From positions 1 through 44,936 of the forward strand of contig JBAYJT010000008.1 of assembly GCA_041664965.1 (NCBI GenBank): a DNA stretch of 44,936 nt, read 5' to 3'. Shown piece by piece: positions 24,699 to 33,848 of the stretch. This DNA is from JBAYJT01 sp041664965 (GTDB lineage Bacteria; Pseudomonadota; Gammaproteobacteria; UBA9339). The translations under genes and the position numbers were made by a program. The notes beneath the pieces are model-generated. The model saw nothing but the letters and a program-made list of their open reading frames with translations, made no database searches and was not told where the DNA came from. Each line of letters starts with the position of its first letter. The first letter of the stretch is position 1.

Positions 24699-25139
24699 TT
24701 ACTGCGTATTATGTAACACTGTGGTGTTTGAGCTTGCAGGCTGTTCTTCATGAAGAGGTGGCTGAATACTTCTTGGCGGTGCAAAAGTTGTGTTTTGCGA
24801 ACTGCTTACTCTCCCTAATTCAGGGGGCAACGAAGGTGCCGTATGAGGAATAAACAATGCCCCTCGGGGAAGTATTGGTAGTGGACCTGCATGACCAGTA
24901 GGACTAGGTAGATACCCTTGAAATAAACGCTCCACTGCACTAAACCTACCTTGTTGCAAATGTAAACTAGGCACTTGTTGCCAAATTGCCAATACTTGCT
25001 GCGGATCTAATGGAGCACCATTATTAAATAATGTCCTAAGAATTGCTTGGGAACGCTCGCCTAGTTTCGTCGGATCCCTCTCATCTCCATATTGCTTTAC
25101 GGCAAGAAATAACGGGGAATTATGCAATGGATTAAACAT
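24699..25139 (-). CDS. Small protein with ankyrin-like start and Pro-rich tail
   Basis: From the ATG at 25139 this is 146 residues (a TTG 20 codons earlier is open but has no Shine-Dalgarno support). The segment NSPLFLAVKQYGD through ILRTLFNNGAPLDP has the spacing of one ankyrin repeat (TPLHLA...LLxxGA), followed by a helix and a Pro/Ser-rich disordered tail of ~65 residues. No signal peptide from this start. It is divergent from the EamA gene and lies close to other effector-like genes, but I found no PmrA-like box upstream. Function unknown. Confidence 0.5.
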   Translation of the reverse strand: MFNPLHNSPLFLAVKQYGDERDPTKLGERSQAILRTLFNNGAPLDPQQVLAIWQQVPSLHLQQGRFSAVERLFQGYLPSPTGHAGPLPILPRGALFIPHTAPSLPPELGRVSSSQNTTFAPPRSIQPPLHEEQPASSNTTVLHNTQ

Positions 25140-25209
25140 ATAACTTACACCTATAGGTTTTAATTTTACCAACTGTAGAACGCACAAAAACGCCAGCAAA
25201 ACTACTACT

Positions 25210-25238
25210 TTGCCTTGGCCTTGTCAATGCGGTATATT
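25210..25238 (+). promoter_or_regulatory. Promoter of the EamA gene, leaderless geometry
   Basis: TTGCCT (25210-25215), a 17-base spacer, and TATATT (25233-25238) end 6 bases before the ATG at 25245. Transcription would start at or next to the initiator codon, and no Shine-Dalgarno sequence exists there, so the mRNA is probably leaderless. Confidence 0.55.
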
Positions 25239-25244
25239 GCAAAC

Positions 25245-26132
25245 ATGAAAACCAACCTACGCGCTTTTCTGCTTCTTACTATCCTCGGGCTCATGTGGAG
25301 CTTTAGTTTCATCATCGCCCGCTTTGTCACAACCCACGGGGTTTCTCCGGTAGGATATAGTTTTTTGCATACTTTAGGCGCGGCTATTTTGATGCTAATC
25401 GCCCTATGGATGTTTAAAGAAAAACTGCCTTGCTCTGGCAAACATCTTAGCTTCTACTTTTTTTGCGGATTAATTGGAGTTGCTCTTCCTAATACCAACA
25501 AATATTTCGCCGCACAGCACCTGCCAGCCGGACTTTTGGGCGTTATAATCAACTCTTCACCGCTTTGGACTTACGCTTTGGCCTTAAGTTTCAAATCTGA
25601 AAATTTTTCTTGGAAAAGATTTGGTGGCATTCTATGTGGAGTAGCTGGTATTTTGTCGCTCATTTTAGAAAAAACTCACATCGGTCCGTATGCTGCATCT
25701 GAATTACCTTGGATCTTAGCGTCTTTACTATCTCCTTGCTGCTTTGCCCTAACCGCAATTTACATCGCCAAACAAGCCAAAGGCATGTCACCTTTGGCGC
25801 TAATTTGTGGCATGCTTATCGCAGCAACTCTGATGCTAACTCCCCTCACCTTCGGCACTCACAACTTTTACTTTCCGCATCAACTAAATCTAGTAAACGG
25901 CGCCATATTTTTAGAAATTATTCTCGCCAGCCTAGGCTACATCATACTTTTCAAACTCTTACACTTAGCTGGACCGGTTTATTTTAGTTTGGTTGATGGC
26001 ATAATCGTGATTACTGCGCCGCTTTTGGGCGCCCTATTCTTCTCTGAACCTTTGAGCTATTGGATGCTCGCCAGCGTTGTTTTAATATTATCCGCTATCG
26101 CCTTGGTTACACCTTGGCAAAGATCGCACTAG
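25245..26132 (+). CDS. EamA-family (DMT) transporter
   Basis: This 295-residue inner-membrane protein has ten hydrophobic segments in two five-helix EamA halves, the drug/metabolite transporter layout. Recognisable points are LGLMWSFSFIIARF in helix 1, the PLWTYALALSF and PLLGALFFSEPLS ends of each half, and a Pro/Gly-rich break in helix 9. It is probably an exporter of amino acids or other metabolites; substrate not readable. I chose the ATG at 25245 because the promoter ends just before it; an upstream TTG at 25215 lies inside the -35 region. Confidence 0.87.
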   Translation: MKTNLRAFLLLTILGLMWSFSFIIARFVTTHGVSPVGYSFLHTLGAAILMLIALWMFKEKLPCSGKHLSFYFFCGLIGVALPNTNKYFAAQHLPAGLLGVIINSSPLWTYALALSFKSENFSWKRFGGILCGVAGILSLILEKTHIGPYAASELPWILASLLSPCCFALTAIYIAKQAKGMSPLALICGMLIAATLMLTPLTFGTHNFYFPHQLNLVNGAIFLEIILASLGYIILFKLLHLAGPVYFSLVDGIIVITAPLLGALFFSEPLSYWMLASVVLILSAIALVTPWQRSH

Positions 26133-26150
26133 GATTTCCCAAAATCGTAG

Positions 26151-26172
26151 GGGCGGACCTGCGTGTCTGCCC
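26151..26172 (+). terminator. GC-rich hairpin after the EamA gene
   Basis: GGGCGGAC (26151-26158) pairs with GTCTGCCC (26165-26172) with one G-U pair and a 6-base loop, 19 bp after the stop. No long T-run follows, so it may instead be a REP-like unit. Confidence 0.45.
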
Positions 26173-26202
26173 TTCGAAAAATCCTTTCATAAAATTAAAT
26201 TA

Positions 26203-26235
26203 GTTAAGTTTAGTTTAAGTTTTATATTGTAGAAT
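26203..26235 (+). promoter_or_regulatory. PmrA-like box and -10 for the gene at 26286
   Basis: Half-sites GTTAAGTTT (26203-26211) and TTTAAGTTT (26214-26222) are two bases apart, and TAGAAT (26230-26235) follows after exactly 7 bases. This is the same geometry as at 446, 1116 and 1712. Confidence 0.72.
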
Positions 26236-26285
26236 ACCTTACACAAGCAATTTTATTAACCAAGCAACGATTAGACGGTTCTATC

Positions 26286-27155
26286 ATGATACAACTCCCA
26301 CAAAACCGAATTTCTTTTAGTGAACAAGAAATAAACCTCATAGCATCTAAACAATACATATTTCTTTCGCTAGTAATGCAATCTAAAATAGCAAGAACAT
26401 GTATTCAGCTAAAACCAGAAGCAGATGAAGAACAAATACAGGTAGAGTTAGCAGAAACTCCTCCTGGAAAAGTAATGAGTATCATCCTGCAAGCTGCTTC
26501 AAGTGGTATTATTATTTTGTCCGAACAACACGGTAGCTCTTCCTCAGTTTATTCAACTCCATCTTTAAGTGCACCACCATTTTCATCTTCTTCCACCACT
26601 ATCTCTAGCTCCAGTAGCAGTTCATCTTCATCGTCCTCAGTTCCTTCTCCAATCTCATTTGTAGAGCAATCAGATGAAATCAGAAACGATGGAATAATTT
26701 TTACGTCAGAGGAAATAAAAACAATAGAATCTCAACGCAACCAAACAACTTTAAGGATTAGCAACCATAATTTAAGAGCTAAATTAATCAATGTATTTTC
26801 TTTAAACATGGGAATAGATGAACAACAAGCAACGCAATACCTAAACATAATATCTCCCCAAGATGCGCTTGCTCAAATTGAAGAAGCTATAAGACATGAA
26901 TTTGTTGTTATTGAAGAAATTTCTCGCATATTGCCTGCAGCTGCTAACCCTACTGGAGAATTTCGCCCTATCCCGTCGGCTTTATACTCATTACCTTATA
27001 GACAAGCCCACGAACCATCCACCGATCCCTTGTTTTTCTTTCCACCATCTTCTTCTACAACAACCGCCACAATCAACCCACCACCGCCTAGACCAGCTCC
27101 TAGTTCTAGTAGTAGCACTACAACTTCCCAGGCCCCAACTTCAAAATCTAACTAA
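26286..27155 (+). CDS. Internally duplicated Ser-rich protein, candidate effector
   Basis: This 289-residue protein has two related segments: about 7-80 (ISFSEQEINLIASKQ... IIILSEQ) and about 138-212 (IIFTSEEIKTIESQRN... FVVIEE). Both have the same order of a short strand, a helix beginning S(E)xEIxxIxS, and a closing hydrophobic strand. They are joined by a ~50-residue linker with long Ser runs. The last 60 residues are Pro/Ser/Thr-rich. No signal peptide or membrane segment. The promoter has a PmrA-like box. Its stop codon is directly followed by repeat copy 6. Unrecognised family; secreted effector is inference. Confidence 0.62.
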   Translation: MIQLPQNRISFSEQEINLIASKQYIFLSLVMQSKIARTCIQLKPEADEEQIQVELAETPPGKVMSIILQAASSGIIILSEQHGSSSSVYSTPSLSAPPFSSSSTTISSSSSSSSSSSSVPSPISFVEQSDEIRNDGIIFTSEEIKTIESQRNQTTLRISNHNLRAKLINVFSLNMGIDEQQATQYLNIISPQDALAQIEEAIRHEFVVIEEISRILPAAANPTGEFRPIPSALYSLPYRQAHEPSTDPLFFFPPSSSTTTATINPPPPRPAPSSSSSTTTSQAPTSKSN

Positions 27156-27188
27156 TTGATTTTAAAAGAAAACACGTAGACATGTTTT
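27156..27188 (+). repeat. Interspersed 33-bp repeat, copy 6
   Basis: TTGATTTTAAAAG to TAGACATGTTTT. It begins at the base after the stop codon of the gene at 26286 and ends 10 bp before the PmrA-like box at 27199. Confidence 0.85.
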
Positions 27189-27198
27189 TACAGGGTCT

Positions 27199-27242
27199 CT
27201 TAATAACTCCTTAATACAAAGGCATATTTTTTTTGTTATAAT
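27199..27242 (+). promoter_or_regulatory. PmrA-like box and -10 for the ankyrin gene
   Basis: Half-sites CTTAATAAC (27199-27207) and CTTAATACA (27210-27218) are two bases apart. The best -10, TATAAT (27237-27242), is 18 bases away instead of 7, which is exactly one helical turn further; a weaker TATTTT (27225) would have a 6-base gap. Confidence 0.6.
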
Positions 27243-27259
27243 GCATCAGAGGTAACAAT

Positions 27260-27817
27260 ATGACAATTTTCTCTCCTGCACCCGAACAAAAAGATCTTCA
27301 ACAACTAACCGAGGCTATTTCAGAATTGGATCTAGAAAAAGTAAAAAGTTTTTTCCCGCGCTGCAATTCAATTATCAATGAACGCGTAAAAAACCCATAT
27401 CTTAGATCAGGCATCTATACATTAATATCATTGTTGCATTTAGCTGTACTTGTCCCAACACGCGACATATCTAAAGTAGAAAATATTGTAGGCTTCTTGC
27501 TACAAGTACCTGGTATTGACCCTAATTTAGTAGAATCCCTACAGCACGACACCCCTCTGCATTTTGCTGTACAATCAGGCTCACCAGCGCTAGTAAAGCT
27601 TTTATTAAATCATCCCGGTACAGATAAATATATTACAAATAATAATGGCAAAACAGCTGCAGCCAAGGCGAAAGAGCTTGAAAGAGAAGATCTAGCACAA
27701 TTGATAGAAAACGGAAGGGGCAGCCACCTAGTAAGTCTGCTTATACAAAGAACTTTTCCCACCAAGCCAAAAACATCCATTCCACCAGAAAACCCATACG
27801 TATCTTTCAAATTTTAA
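27260..27817 (+). CDS. Ankyrin-repeat protein, candidate effector
   Basis: This 185-residue protein has an N-terminal helical pair (10-40), a degenerate ankyrin repeat (LLHLAVLVPTRD... IVGFLLQVPGIDPN, about 58-92) and a good one (DTPLHFAVQSGSPALVKLLL, about 96-115, then NNGKTAAAKAKEL). The tail is Pro-rich. Ankyrin proteins bind other proteins, and in Coxiella and Legionella several are Dot/Icm effectors acting in the host cell. The PmrA-like box upstream supports that here. AGAGGT 7 bases before the ATG fixes the start. No signal peptide. Confidence 0.8.
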   Translation: MTIFSPAPEQKDLQQLTEAISELDLEKVKSFFPRCNSIINERVKNPYLRSGIYTLISLLHLAVLVPTRDISKVENIVGFLLQVPGIDPNLVESLQHDTPLHFAVQSGSPALVKLLLNHPGTDKYITNNNGKTAAAKAKELEREDLAQLIENGRGSHLVSLLIQRTFPTKPKTSIPPENPYVSFKF

Positions 27818-27907
27818 TACCACACACCCAATATTCTCCCTTTGACCACCACCTAAGCAAAGCTTATAATTTGAGCATAAAAAAACTCTTTTCTTTGGTC
27901 CCTGTAT

Positions 27908-28501
27908 ATGGCAAAAGTTTTATGTAGTTCAGCTTTTTTTGAGAACCCACTCTATTCTCGATCTAGAGAAATAATTGCATATGCAAAAGCAATAGGAGAT
28001 TCAATAGAAGCATTGGTCCAACCAGATATAACTGAAACGATACCCGATAATAAATTGTTGCTAATTAGAGAAGCGATGCAGGTCATGTTGGATAAACTCC
28101 ATTCACAACCTTTATCTGAAGAAATAACAGCTATGATAACCCTCCGCACAAGAATCCTTGCAATACGAACATATCAGCGAGAAAGAATGGATAAAGCAAC
28201 TTTTGCTCAAACTTTTATTCAAAATAAGCTAAAAAACACTGATACGCCATCTTTGCCTCAAGAAACAAAAGTTATCAATGATCTTCGCATCAAACTCTCT
28301 ACATTATCCAAGGAACAACTTCAATTATTTGTCGACCTGTTGCCACCACTAACAAAAAATATCAATAAAATAGATTGGCAGTTACATGATCTAGTAGACC
28401 ACTACAATAACATGCAAATAGAAACACGCAACAGACTAAATTCTTCCCCTAATAACGCCAGTAATAACTACAGCATACTTTCGACAGGACCAAGCATGTA
28501 A
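27908..28501 (+). CDS. Unrecognised helical protein
   Basis: This 197-residue protein is predicted to be mostly alpha-helical (long amphipathic stretches at about 18-120 and 125-175) with a polar Asn/Ser-rich tail. No signal peptide or membrane segment and no family recognised. Upstream lies a TATAAT (27868 region), but only a very degenerate PmrA-like repeat. It converges on the large PP2C gene with 21 bp between stops. Its position between effector-like genes suggests a similar role, without direct evidence. Confidence 0.6.
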   Translation: MAKVLCSSAFFENPLYSRSREIIAYAKAIGDSIEALVQPDITETIPDNKLLLIREAMQVMLDKLHSQPLSEEITAMITLRTRILAIRTYQRERMDKATFAQTFIQNKLKNTDTPSLPQETKVINDLRIKLSTLSKEQLQLFVDLLPPLTKNINKIDWQLHDLVDHYNNMQIETRNRLNSSPNNASNNYSILSTGPSM

Positions 28502-28522
28502 CCAAATGAAAGCCGCTTCATC

Positions 28523-31500
28523 TTATGTGGGTGGAACAAGCGTTTCTTTAGGTGCGTCTGCGGAAGGTGGTTTATTCCCTCCTTCCCCCTGCGGCCATAT
28601 TGGGGTATTCTGGTTTGCAGGAGACGAAGCCCTACTTGTAACACTACTCTCCGCACCTACAGTAGAGGGAGCCTCGGTCCGACCACTACTTCCCGCAGCA
28701 GTTATTATTTGACTATATGAAGAGCTAGTTGGCGTAGCTGCAGTAGCAGTAGTTGTGCTAGACGAAGCCGCAGACGCTGTTGTTTGCGCTGGAGCTGCGC
28801 TTGCAGATGCAGCAGACTCTGAGGACACAGGAGTAGTTGTAGTCGATGCAGCTGTAGTAACCGCTTGCGCAGTCGGTGCGGTTGTTTTGCTTATAGCTGC
28901 AGGAGCACTAGAAGCTGTAGACGATACAACAGTCATGCCAACTGACGCGGCAGATATTGCAGGAATAAGAGTTGTACTAGACGTTGCTCCTTCAGGTGGC
29001 GATAGCATGCTTTGCAAAACCTCAATATGATGTAGCAATTGTTCCCTAGTTTTACGCTCCGCTCGTTTATCCCTAAAGTTTTTAAAGAATGATCCAGGAC
29101 TTGTAACAGAACTCCACACATCTTGCCAAAATGATGCCTTTGGTTTTAGATTAGCCTGCAATTCAACTAAATTGACGCTAGGACGCGTAGCAGGATCCAA
29201 ATATTGAGACACTATTTTTCCTATACCATAAAATGGCAATCTACCATCCAATATAACCCGCAAACATTGAAATGCTTGTCTTCGCACAGATAAGGGTAAC
29301 TGATTTGTAGGAGATTCAATGGCGTTTAGCAAAATCAATTCCTCAGGCTGTACAAGAACAGGCTGAGATTGCTCGTTTGTTTGTTTAGACTCACTCAACA
29401 TAGGATAATAAACTGGATTACTTTTAACCGCACGCACCTCAGTTTGAAAAGCCTCCTCACGTTCCTGCCGAAAATTAGGATTGCGCTTCTCCTGCTCTCG
29501 ATCCAATAACTCCGCGCGCAGCTGATCACGAAGTCCACCCCGCGCATTGAGCTGATCACAATCGTTATATTGCTGCTTAACCTCGAAAACCAGTTCAGGT
29601 GGAAGTTTGTTCCCTTTCTCGTAGGCCTCAATGTTAAGAGCATAACGTCTATCTAATTCACGCCCAACATTAGACAAGAAATTAAGTTCCTCATTAGAAA
29701 GTTCCTCTAATTTTTTGCTAGCTGATGGCACTGGGGTTGTTGTGGCGGTTATTGAAGCTGTAGGGTCTAACCGTTTTAATTTCAATAACAAATCGTCGGT
29801 GATTGAAATCCTGATAGTTCCGATAATGTTTTCTTGTAGTAAAGTAGCCAATCGCTGCTCAGAGCTGCCTTTTACTAATGGCGACGCGTGCAGTTCTGTC
29901 AGTAACTTCAACTTACTTGAAATATCGTAACGATTTAGTATAGAACTCCAAAATGGCTGTTTCTGGACATCTATGCCGGCTGAATGAAAGTCAAGATCTT
30001 GCATCAGATCTTTTAGTAATTTAACATCCTCCATTGCATTTGTTCCAAATAAACCACCAAATGCTCCAGGAAAGCCCGCTTTATCATTTGGTGGATTCGC
30101 CCCCAAACCGTCGATTACAAATTTTACAAAATTCCTTACAACAAAAGGATATGACTTCTGATGGTCTGGCTGTTCACTTAAATGCCAATAACGCAACAAT
30201 TCGGCAAAATAAGTTAAATCCTTCTTTTGACGTGGACCGCAGCATTCTAAGAGGGCTGCAGAAAAATTTTGTTTAACACGCAACAAACTTATTTCCCTAT
30301 CTAAATAGGTGTTATAAAGACGCGCAGTTAAATCATTCAAGTTTTTACCGAGATCTATAAGTTCTTTATATTGAGTCTGATGCTGTGGACTTATGTGGTC
30401 AATAAAACTCAAATCACTCGCCTCGTCCTTAAGTTTATGCAATCTCTGCCCATAATCCGCTAAGCTTTCTGGGGTAAGATTCTCTAATTTTATCAGAAGC
30501 TGCCTAAACTCTTCAGCTAAATTAATTAGCTTTCTTCTAACTTCATGAGCCAAAAAGATACATACCTTTACTGGATACTTTTCTTGTTCATTTAAACAAG
30601 CAGGCTTTCCTCCTTGCGCTAGATCTGAGGTATATTCTCCACTTAACTTTGGGTAAATTTTTTCTTTTTGTAATGTTCTAACATATTCAAAATCTTCGAG
30701 CCTGATCTTAGCTGGATCAGGATATTCCCACAACAAGGCTTGCATATCACTGACCTTCTCTAATCTAGGGTTATTATTTTGATCAACGCCAACTTGTACA
30801 AGTTGCTCACCTACTATGTCATAGGTGTTTGAAAGAGCTGTAAGATCTGGTAATGACAATAATCTATCATCAAACCCATGCAGTTTCTGACCAAAGTTTG
30901 CTAATTCATGCGCATAATCTGCATTTATCCTTACTTCCTCCGATATTGATAATTCCTGCTGTTGAGAAGCTTTAAGCTGTTCATTAACCCAAGCCAATAC
31001 TTCCGTTGGCTTTTTGGGCGTCCCCACCACAAAATCGTGTATGTCTTGTCTATTAAATTCTAACTTCTCTAACTCAAATCCTTCAGGTGTATAAACTAAA
31101 GAGCCTTTTATGTCACCGCCAGATTGAAAAAATTTCTCCCACCTATGCTGGGATAGTTGTGTACCCTGAACCCCTTCCAAAATAAACTTTAAATTTTTTA
31201 ATTCAAAATCGATTACAATCTGTCCTTCCCGATTTCTGTAATTCAATGTGGAAAATTGAGGTTCTACTTTTGCTGAAATACCAAATTTATCGAACGAGGC
31301 CAAGAATATACTAAGCAAATGATTTGTTATAAAAGCATCCTTTATATTCTGAACGTAAGCACTTTTGATAGATTCATAAGCACCTTCGATGCCTAATGCT
31401 TTGTCACATTCTTTCTGCGCAAAATCTTCATTCTCCCTATTTTGTTTCTTAACTGCTGGATCTGCATTACCCTGCGGCTTTTCTTGCTTTAACTCTTGCA

Positions 31501-33610
31501 AATCCTTACATCTAGCTATTAGTTTTTTTATTAAGTCACTGTCCTCTATAGTTATAACTTCTGTACCGTGTTTAGCTTCCCTAGCAAACTCAGGATAAAA
31601 GCCGTCACTCCATTCTAACGCATTCACATTTTTGTGTGCTGTGAAAACCCCACCGCCCCTTAACGCCTTCACAAACTCATCATCTATACCGACAAATCGC
31701 GAGGCAATAGCAGAAAACTGTGTTGAATCTACAGTAAGACTTGGATCATAAGGCTTACTGACTACCGCTGGAGCAGTAGAACCTGAACCTTGTCCAGATG
31801 TAGCTCTAGGCGCTGATGGCGGTGTAACAGGAGATGATGGTCGAGGGGCAGCGCTACTTGAAGATCCACCACCCGAAGACGTAGCGGCAGTGGGACGAGG
31901 AGACGAAGGCCTTTGTGGCGACGGTGATGGCGGTCTTGCCGCAGGACCTGAGGTTTTTGCCGACCTCGGCACAGACGCTGGGGTAGGTATGAACAATGCT
32001 GCTGGTGGAGTCGCGGGCTGAGTAGTAGCGGTTGTTGTTGATGCGGCAGCAGGAACAGCAGAACTTGCTATCGCGTTTCCTTTTGATAGTATTACCCTAT
32101 CCAGCTCCTCTAAAAGCATCTGAGGATATTTCGTTCCCTGCAAACCAGGCTTGTTTTCTATTCGATTTTTTATCTTTTTCAAATCTTCAGAATCAGCAGC
32201 ATTAAGCAATTCTATAAATCTTGGTTTATTGTCATTCCAAAAAGTATTTCTAGCCTCCTCTTTATTTTCCCCATTTTCCACTTTGACATCTCTCAAATCC
32301 TTCAGAAACTTCTCGAACTCATCCAATACTTGGATTTCTTGTGACGCCGGTTTTACTGCTCCCATTTTTGGGGATGCGGGTGGTGGGGTGGTGGTTGTAG
32401 CTGATGCAACGGTTGAAACAGCTGTTGGCGATGGCGCAGCCGCAGTCGATGGTGCAGGTCGAAAAGCAGCGGAAGTTGAAATTGAAGCTGTTGGAGCTGC
32501 AGCAACAGCTGGCGCGGGTTGAGGAGGAGCTGTGGTGGTTAATGAGGCAGCTAGAGTAGCAGAAGAAATTATCGTAGACGGACTAGTTGCCAACAACGTT
32601 TGTTGCCGCACAATTTTCAATGTTTCTTCCTGAATAATCTGAGGTAAATTTGTTTTTACAAAATCCGCAACTATAGCAACCCCGTATTGCCCAGAACCAC
32701 CATGCCCATCAAATACGCAATATATCATTGGGTTTGTAACATCAGCGCACAAAAGCGTCAGATCGTCCGAATAAACGTCTGTCCTTCCGAGCGATTTTGT
32801 TGTTTTCCACAAACGTTCTACAACTTTTTGATTAGTTTTCTCTTTTTGAACGGCTAGGTGCACATCTTGAACCTTCATGTGAGTGTCCTCACACACGCCA
32901 TCGCAACCCATAACTAACTTTCCAGGACCCTGAAGCGGCAGGGTCTGAATTTCTGGTTCATGAATTAGACCATCTTTCTCAAAATTAGTATCACCCAAAG
33001 CCCGCGAAACCATGATACCAAGACGACCACCAACCCTTACATTTTCACCTGTGTATTTGTAACTCGGAGCTGCTTTTTTACAGCGCTCTAGTTCCCCGGG
33101 ATTACTCAACTTATGTGCCACTGTCAGTGCATGTCCTCCTTTTCCATCAACTGCATAGGCTGAAGAATCACCAACACTTGCAACAGAAACACCATGTTTT
33201 CCATTCGGAAGATTATATGTCATCGCAACACAAGCTGTTGTACCAGCAAATTGCGCTTCTTCTCCAATTGTATCCTTAATCCGCTGTTGAACTATTGCAA
33301 AACTACTTCTCAAAATTTCAGGTATCTGTTTAGAAGGATCCACCAAAGATCCTACATCAGGCATAGAAGCAACCAACATTCTGTCCTGCCCCGCTCGATG
33401 ATCTTCTCTCCGTCCATAAACAGAACCATCTTTACTTAGCAAAATTCCTTGTCCCATTTGTACTGTTTCTACCAACTGAGTTGACTCATTTTTCTTCTCG
33501 CCTTTCTCGAACGTTATTTTTTCATCTAACTTCGGGATAGGAGACGACGAACCACCCGCTGAAGCGGTAGGAGTAACTGGCGTTGTTGTTTTAGGTGCAC
33601 TACTTGACAT
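28523..33610 (-). CDS. Giant multidomain protein with rearranged PP2C phosphatase domain
   Basis: This protein has 1695 residues. After a Ser/Thr tail, residues ~50-335 hold all PP2C motifs but in changed order: RREDHRAGQDRM (68-78), GTTACVA (123-129), ASVGDSSAY (144-152), VSRALGDTNF (201-210), GCDGVCED (235-242), SDDLTLL (281-287), then CVFDGHGGS (298-306), which normally follows the first motif. The metal-binding Asp residues are therefore all present. PP2C enzymes dephosphorylate phospho-Ser/Thr with Mn/Mg. Next come a Pro/Ala linker, a helical module (~410-530), a second linker, a beta-containing module (~640-860, ending EGFELEKLEF), long coiled-coil regions (~880-1500) and an Ala/Ser/Thr tail. 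A PmrA-like promoter lies 100 bp upstream; AGGGA precedes the ATG. Likely a host-directed effector (inference). Activity is not proven for the permuted order. Confidence 0.75.
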   Translation of the reverse strand: MSSSAPKTTTPVTPTASAGGSSSPIPKLDEKITFEKGEKKNESTQLVETVQMGQGILLSKDGSVYGRREDHRAGQDRMLVASMPDVGSLVDPSKQIPEILRSSFAIVQQRIKDTIGEEAQFAGTTACVAMTYNLPNGKHGVSVASVGDSSAYAVDGKGGHALTVAHKLSNPGELERCKKAAPSYKYTGENVRVGGRLGIMVSRALGDTNFEKDGLIHEPEIQTLPLQGPGKLVMGCDGVCEDTHMKVQDVHLAVQKEKTNQKVVERLWKTTKSLGRTDVYSDDLTLLCADVTNPMIYCVFDGHGGSGQYGVAIVADFVKTNLPQIIQEETLKIVRQQTLLATSPSTIISSATLAASLTTTAPPQPAPAVAAAPTASISTSAAFRPAPSTAAAPSPTAVSTVASATTTTPPPASPKMGAVKPASQEIQVLDEFEKFLKDLRDVKVENGENKEEARNTFWNDNKPRFIELLNAADSEDLKKIKNRIENKPGLQGTKYPQMLLEELDRVILSKGNAIASSAVPAAASTTTATTQPATPPAALFIPTPASVPRSAKTSGPAARPPSPSPQRPSSPRPTAATSSGGGSSSSAAPRPSSPVTPPSAPRATSGQGSGSTAPAVVSKPYDPSLTVDSTQFSAIASRFVGIDDEFVKALRGGGVFTAHKNVNALEWSDGFYPEFAREAKHGTEVITIEDSDLIKKLIARCKDLQELKQEKPQGNADPAVKKQNRENEDFAQKECDKALGIEGAYESIKSAYVQNIKDAFITNHLLSIFLASFDKFGISAKVEPQFSTLNYRNREGQIVIDFELKNLKFILEGVQGTQLSQHRWEKFFQSGGDIKGSLVYTPEGFELEKLEFNRQDIHDFVVGTPKKPTEVLAWVNEQLKASQQQELSISEEVRINADYAHELANFGQKLHGFDDRLLSLPDLTALSNTYDIVGEQLVQVGVDQNNNPRLEKVSDMQALLWEYPDPAKIRLEDFEYVRTLQKEKIYPKLSGEYTSDLAQGGKPACLNEQEKYPVKVCIFLAHEVRRKLINLAEEFRQLLIKLENLTPESLADYGQRLHKLKDEASDLSFIDHISPQHQTQYKELIDLGKNLNDLTARLYNTYLDREISLLRVKQNFSAALLECCGPRQKKDLTYFAELLRYWHLSEQPDHQKSYPFVVRNFVKFVIDGLGANPPNDKAGFPGAFGGLFGTNAMEDVKLLKDLMQDLDFHSAGIDVQKQPFWSSILNRYDISSKLKLLTELHASPLVKGSSEQRLATLLQENIIGTIRISITDDLLLKLKRLDPTASITATTTPVPSASKKLEELSNEELNFLSNVGRELDRRYALNIEAYEKGNKLPPELVFEVKQQYNDCDQLNARGGLRDQLRAELLDREQEKRNPNFRQEREEAFQTEVRAVKSNPVYYPMLSESKQTNEQSQPVLVQPEELILLNAIESPTNQLPLSVRRQAFQCLRVILDGRLPFYGIGKIVSQYLDPATRPSVNLVELQANLKPKASFWQDVWSSVTSPGSFFKNFRDKRAERKTREQLLHHIEVLQSMLSPPEGATSSTTLIPAISAASVGMTVVSSTASSAPAAISKTTAPTAQAVTTAASTTTTPVSSESAASASAAPAQTTASAASSSTTTATAATPTSSSYSQIITAAGSSGRTEAPSTVGAESSVTSRASSPANQNTPIWPQGEGGNKPPSADAPKETLVPPT

Positions 33611-33646
33611 AAAATTCCCTCGAACCGAGAATAAAAATATAACTTA

Positions 33647-33679
33647 TTGATTTATAACAATATTTCGTAGACATGTTTC
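33647..33679 (+). repeat. Interspersed 33-bp repeat, copy 7
   Basis: TTGATTTATAACA to TAGACATGTTTC. It lies between the PmrA-like promoter and the start codon of the giant PP2C gene, so it is inside the predicted 5' leader. Confidence 0.8.
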
Positions 33680-33712
33680 TACGATGTTTTTTACTTACAT
33701 AATCTACTTTGT

Positions 33713-33746
33713 AGTATAGCAAAAAAACTCTTAAATGTCTCTTAAT
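33713..33746 (-). promoter_or_regulatory. PmrA-like box and -10 for the giant PP2C gene
   Basis: Read on the minus strand: ATTAAGAGA (33746-33738), two bases, TTTAAGAGT (33735-33727), 8 bases, then TATACT (33718-33713). The TTAA cores are 11 bp apart as in the other five boxes. The leader would be about 95 bases. Confidence 0.68.
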
Positions 33747-33848
33747 AATTGTAATTGACCTTGCTTTTTTAGTAGGCTTGTATGAAAAATTCCATACCAA
33801 TAGCCCTTATTTGTGCAATAGCGAAGGTGGTGGGCTAAAAATGAACGA

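Noticed and set aside
27830..27907. PmrA-like box before the helical protein at 27908
   Set aside because: Only a degenerate CTAAG/CTTAT pair 11 bp apart; too weak beside the other six.
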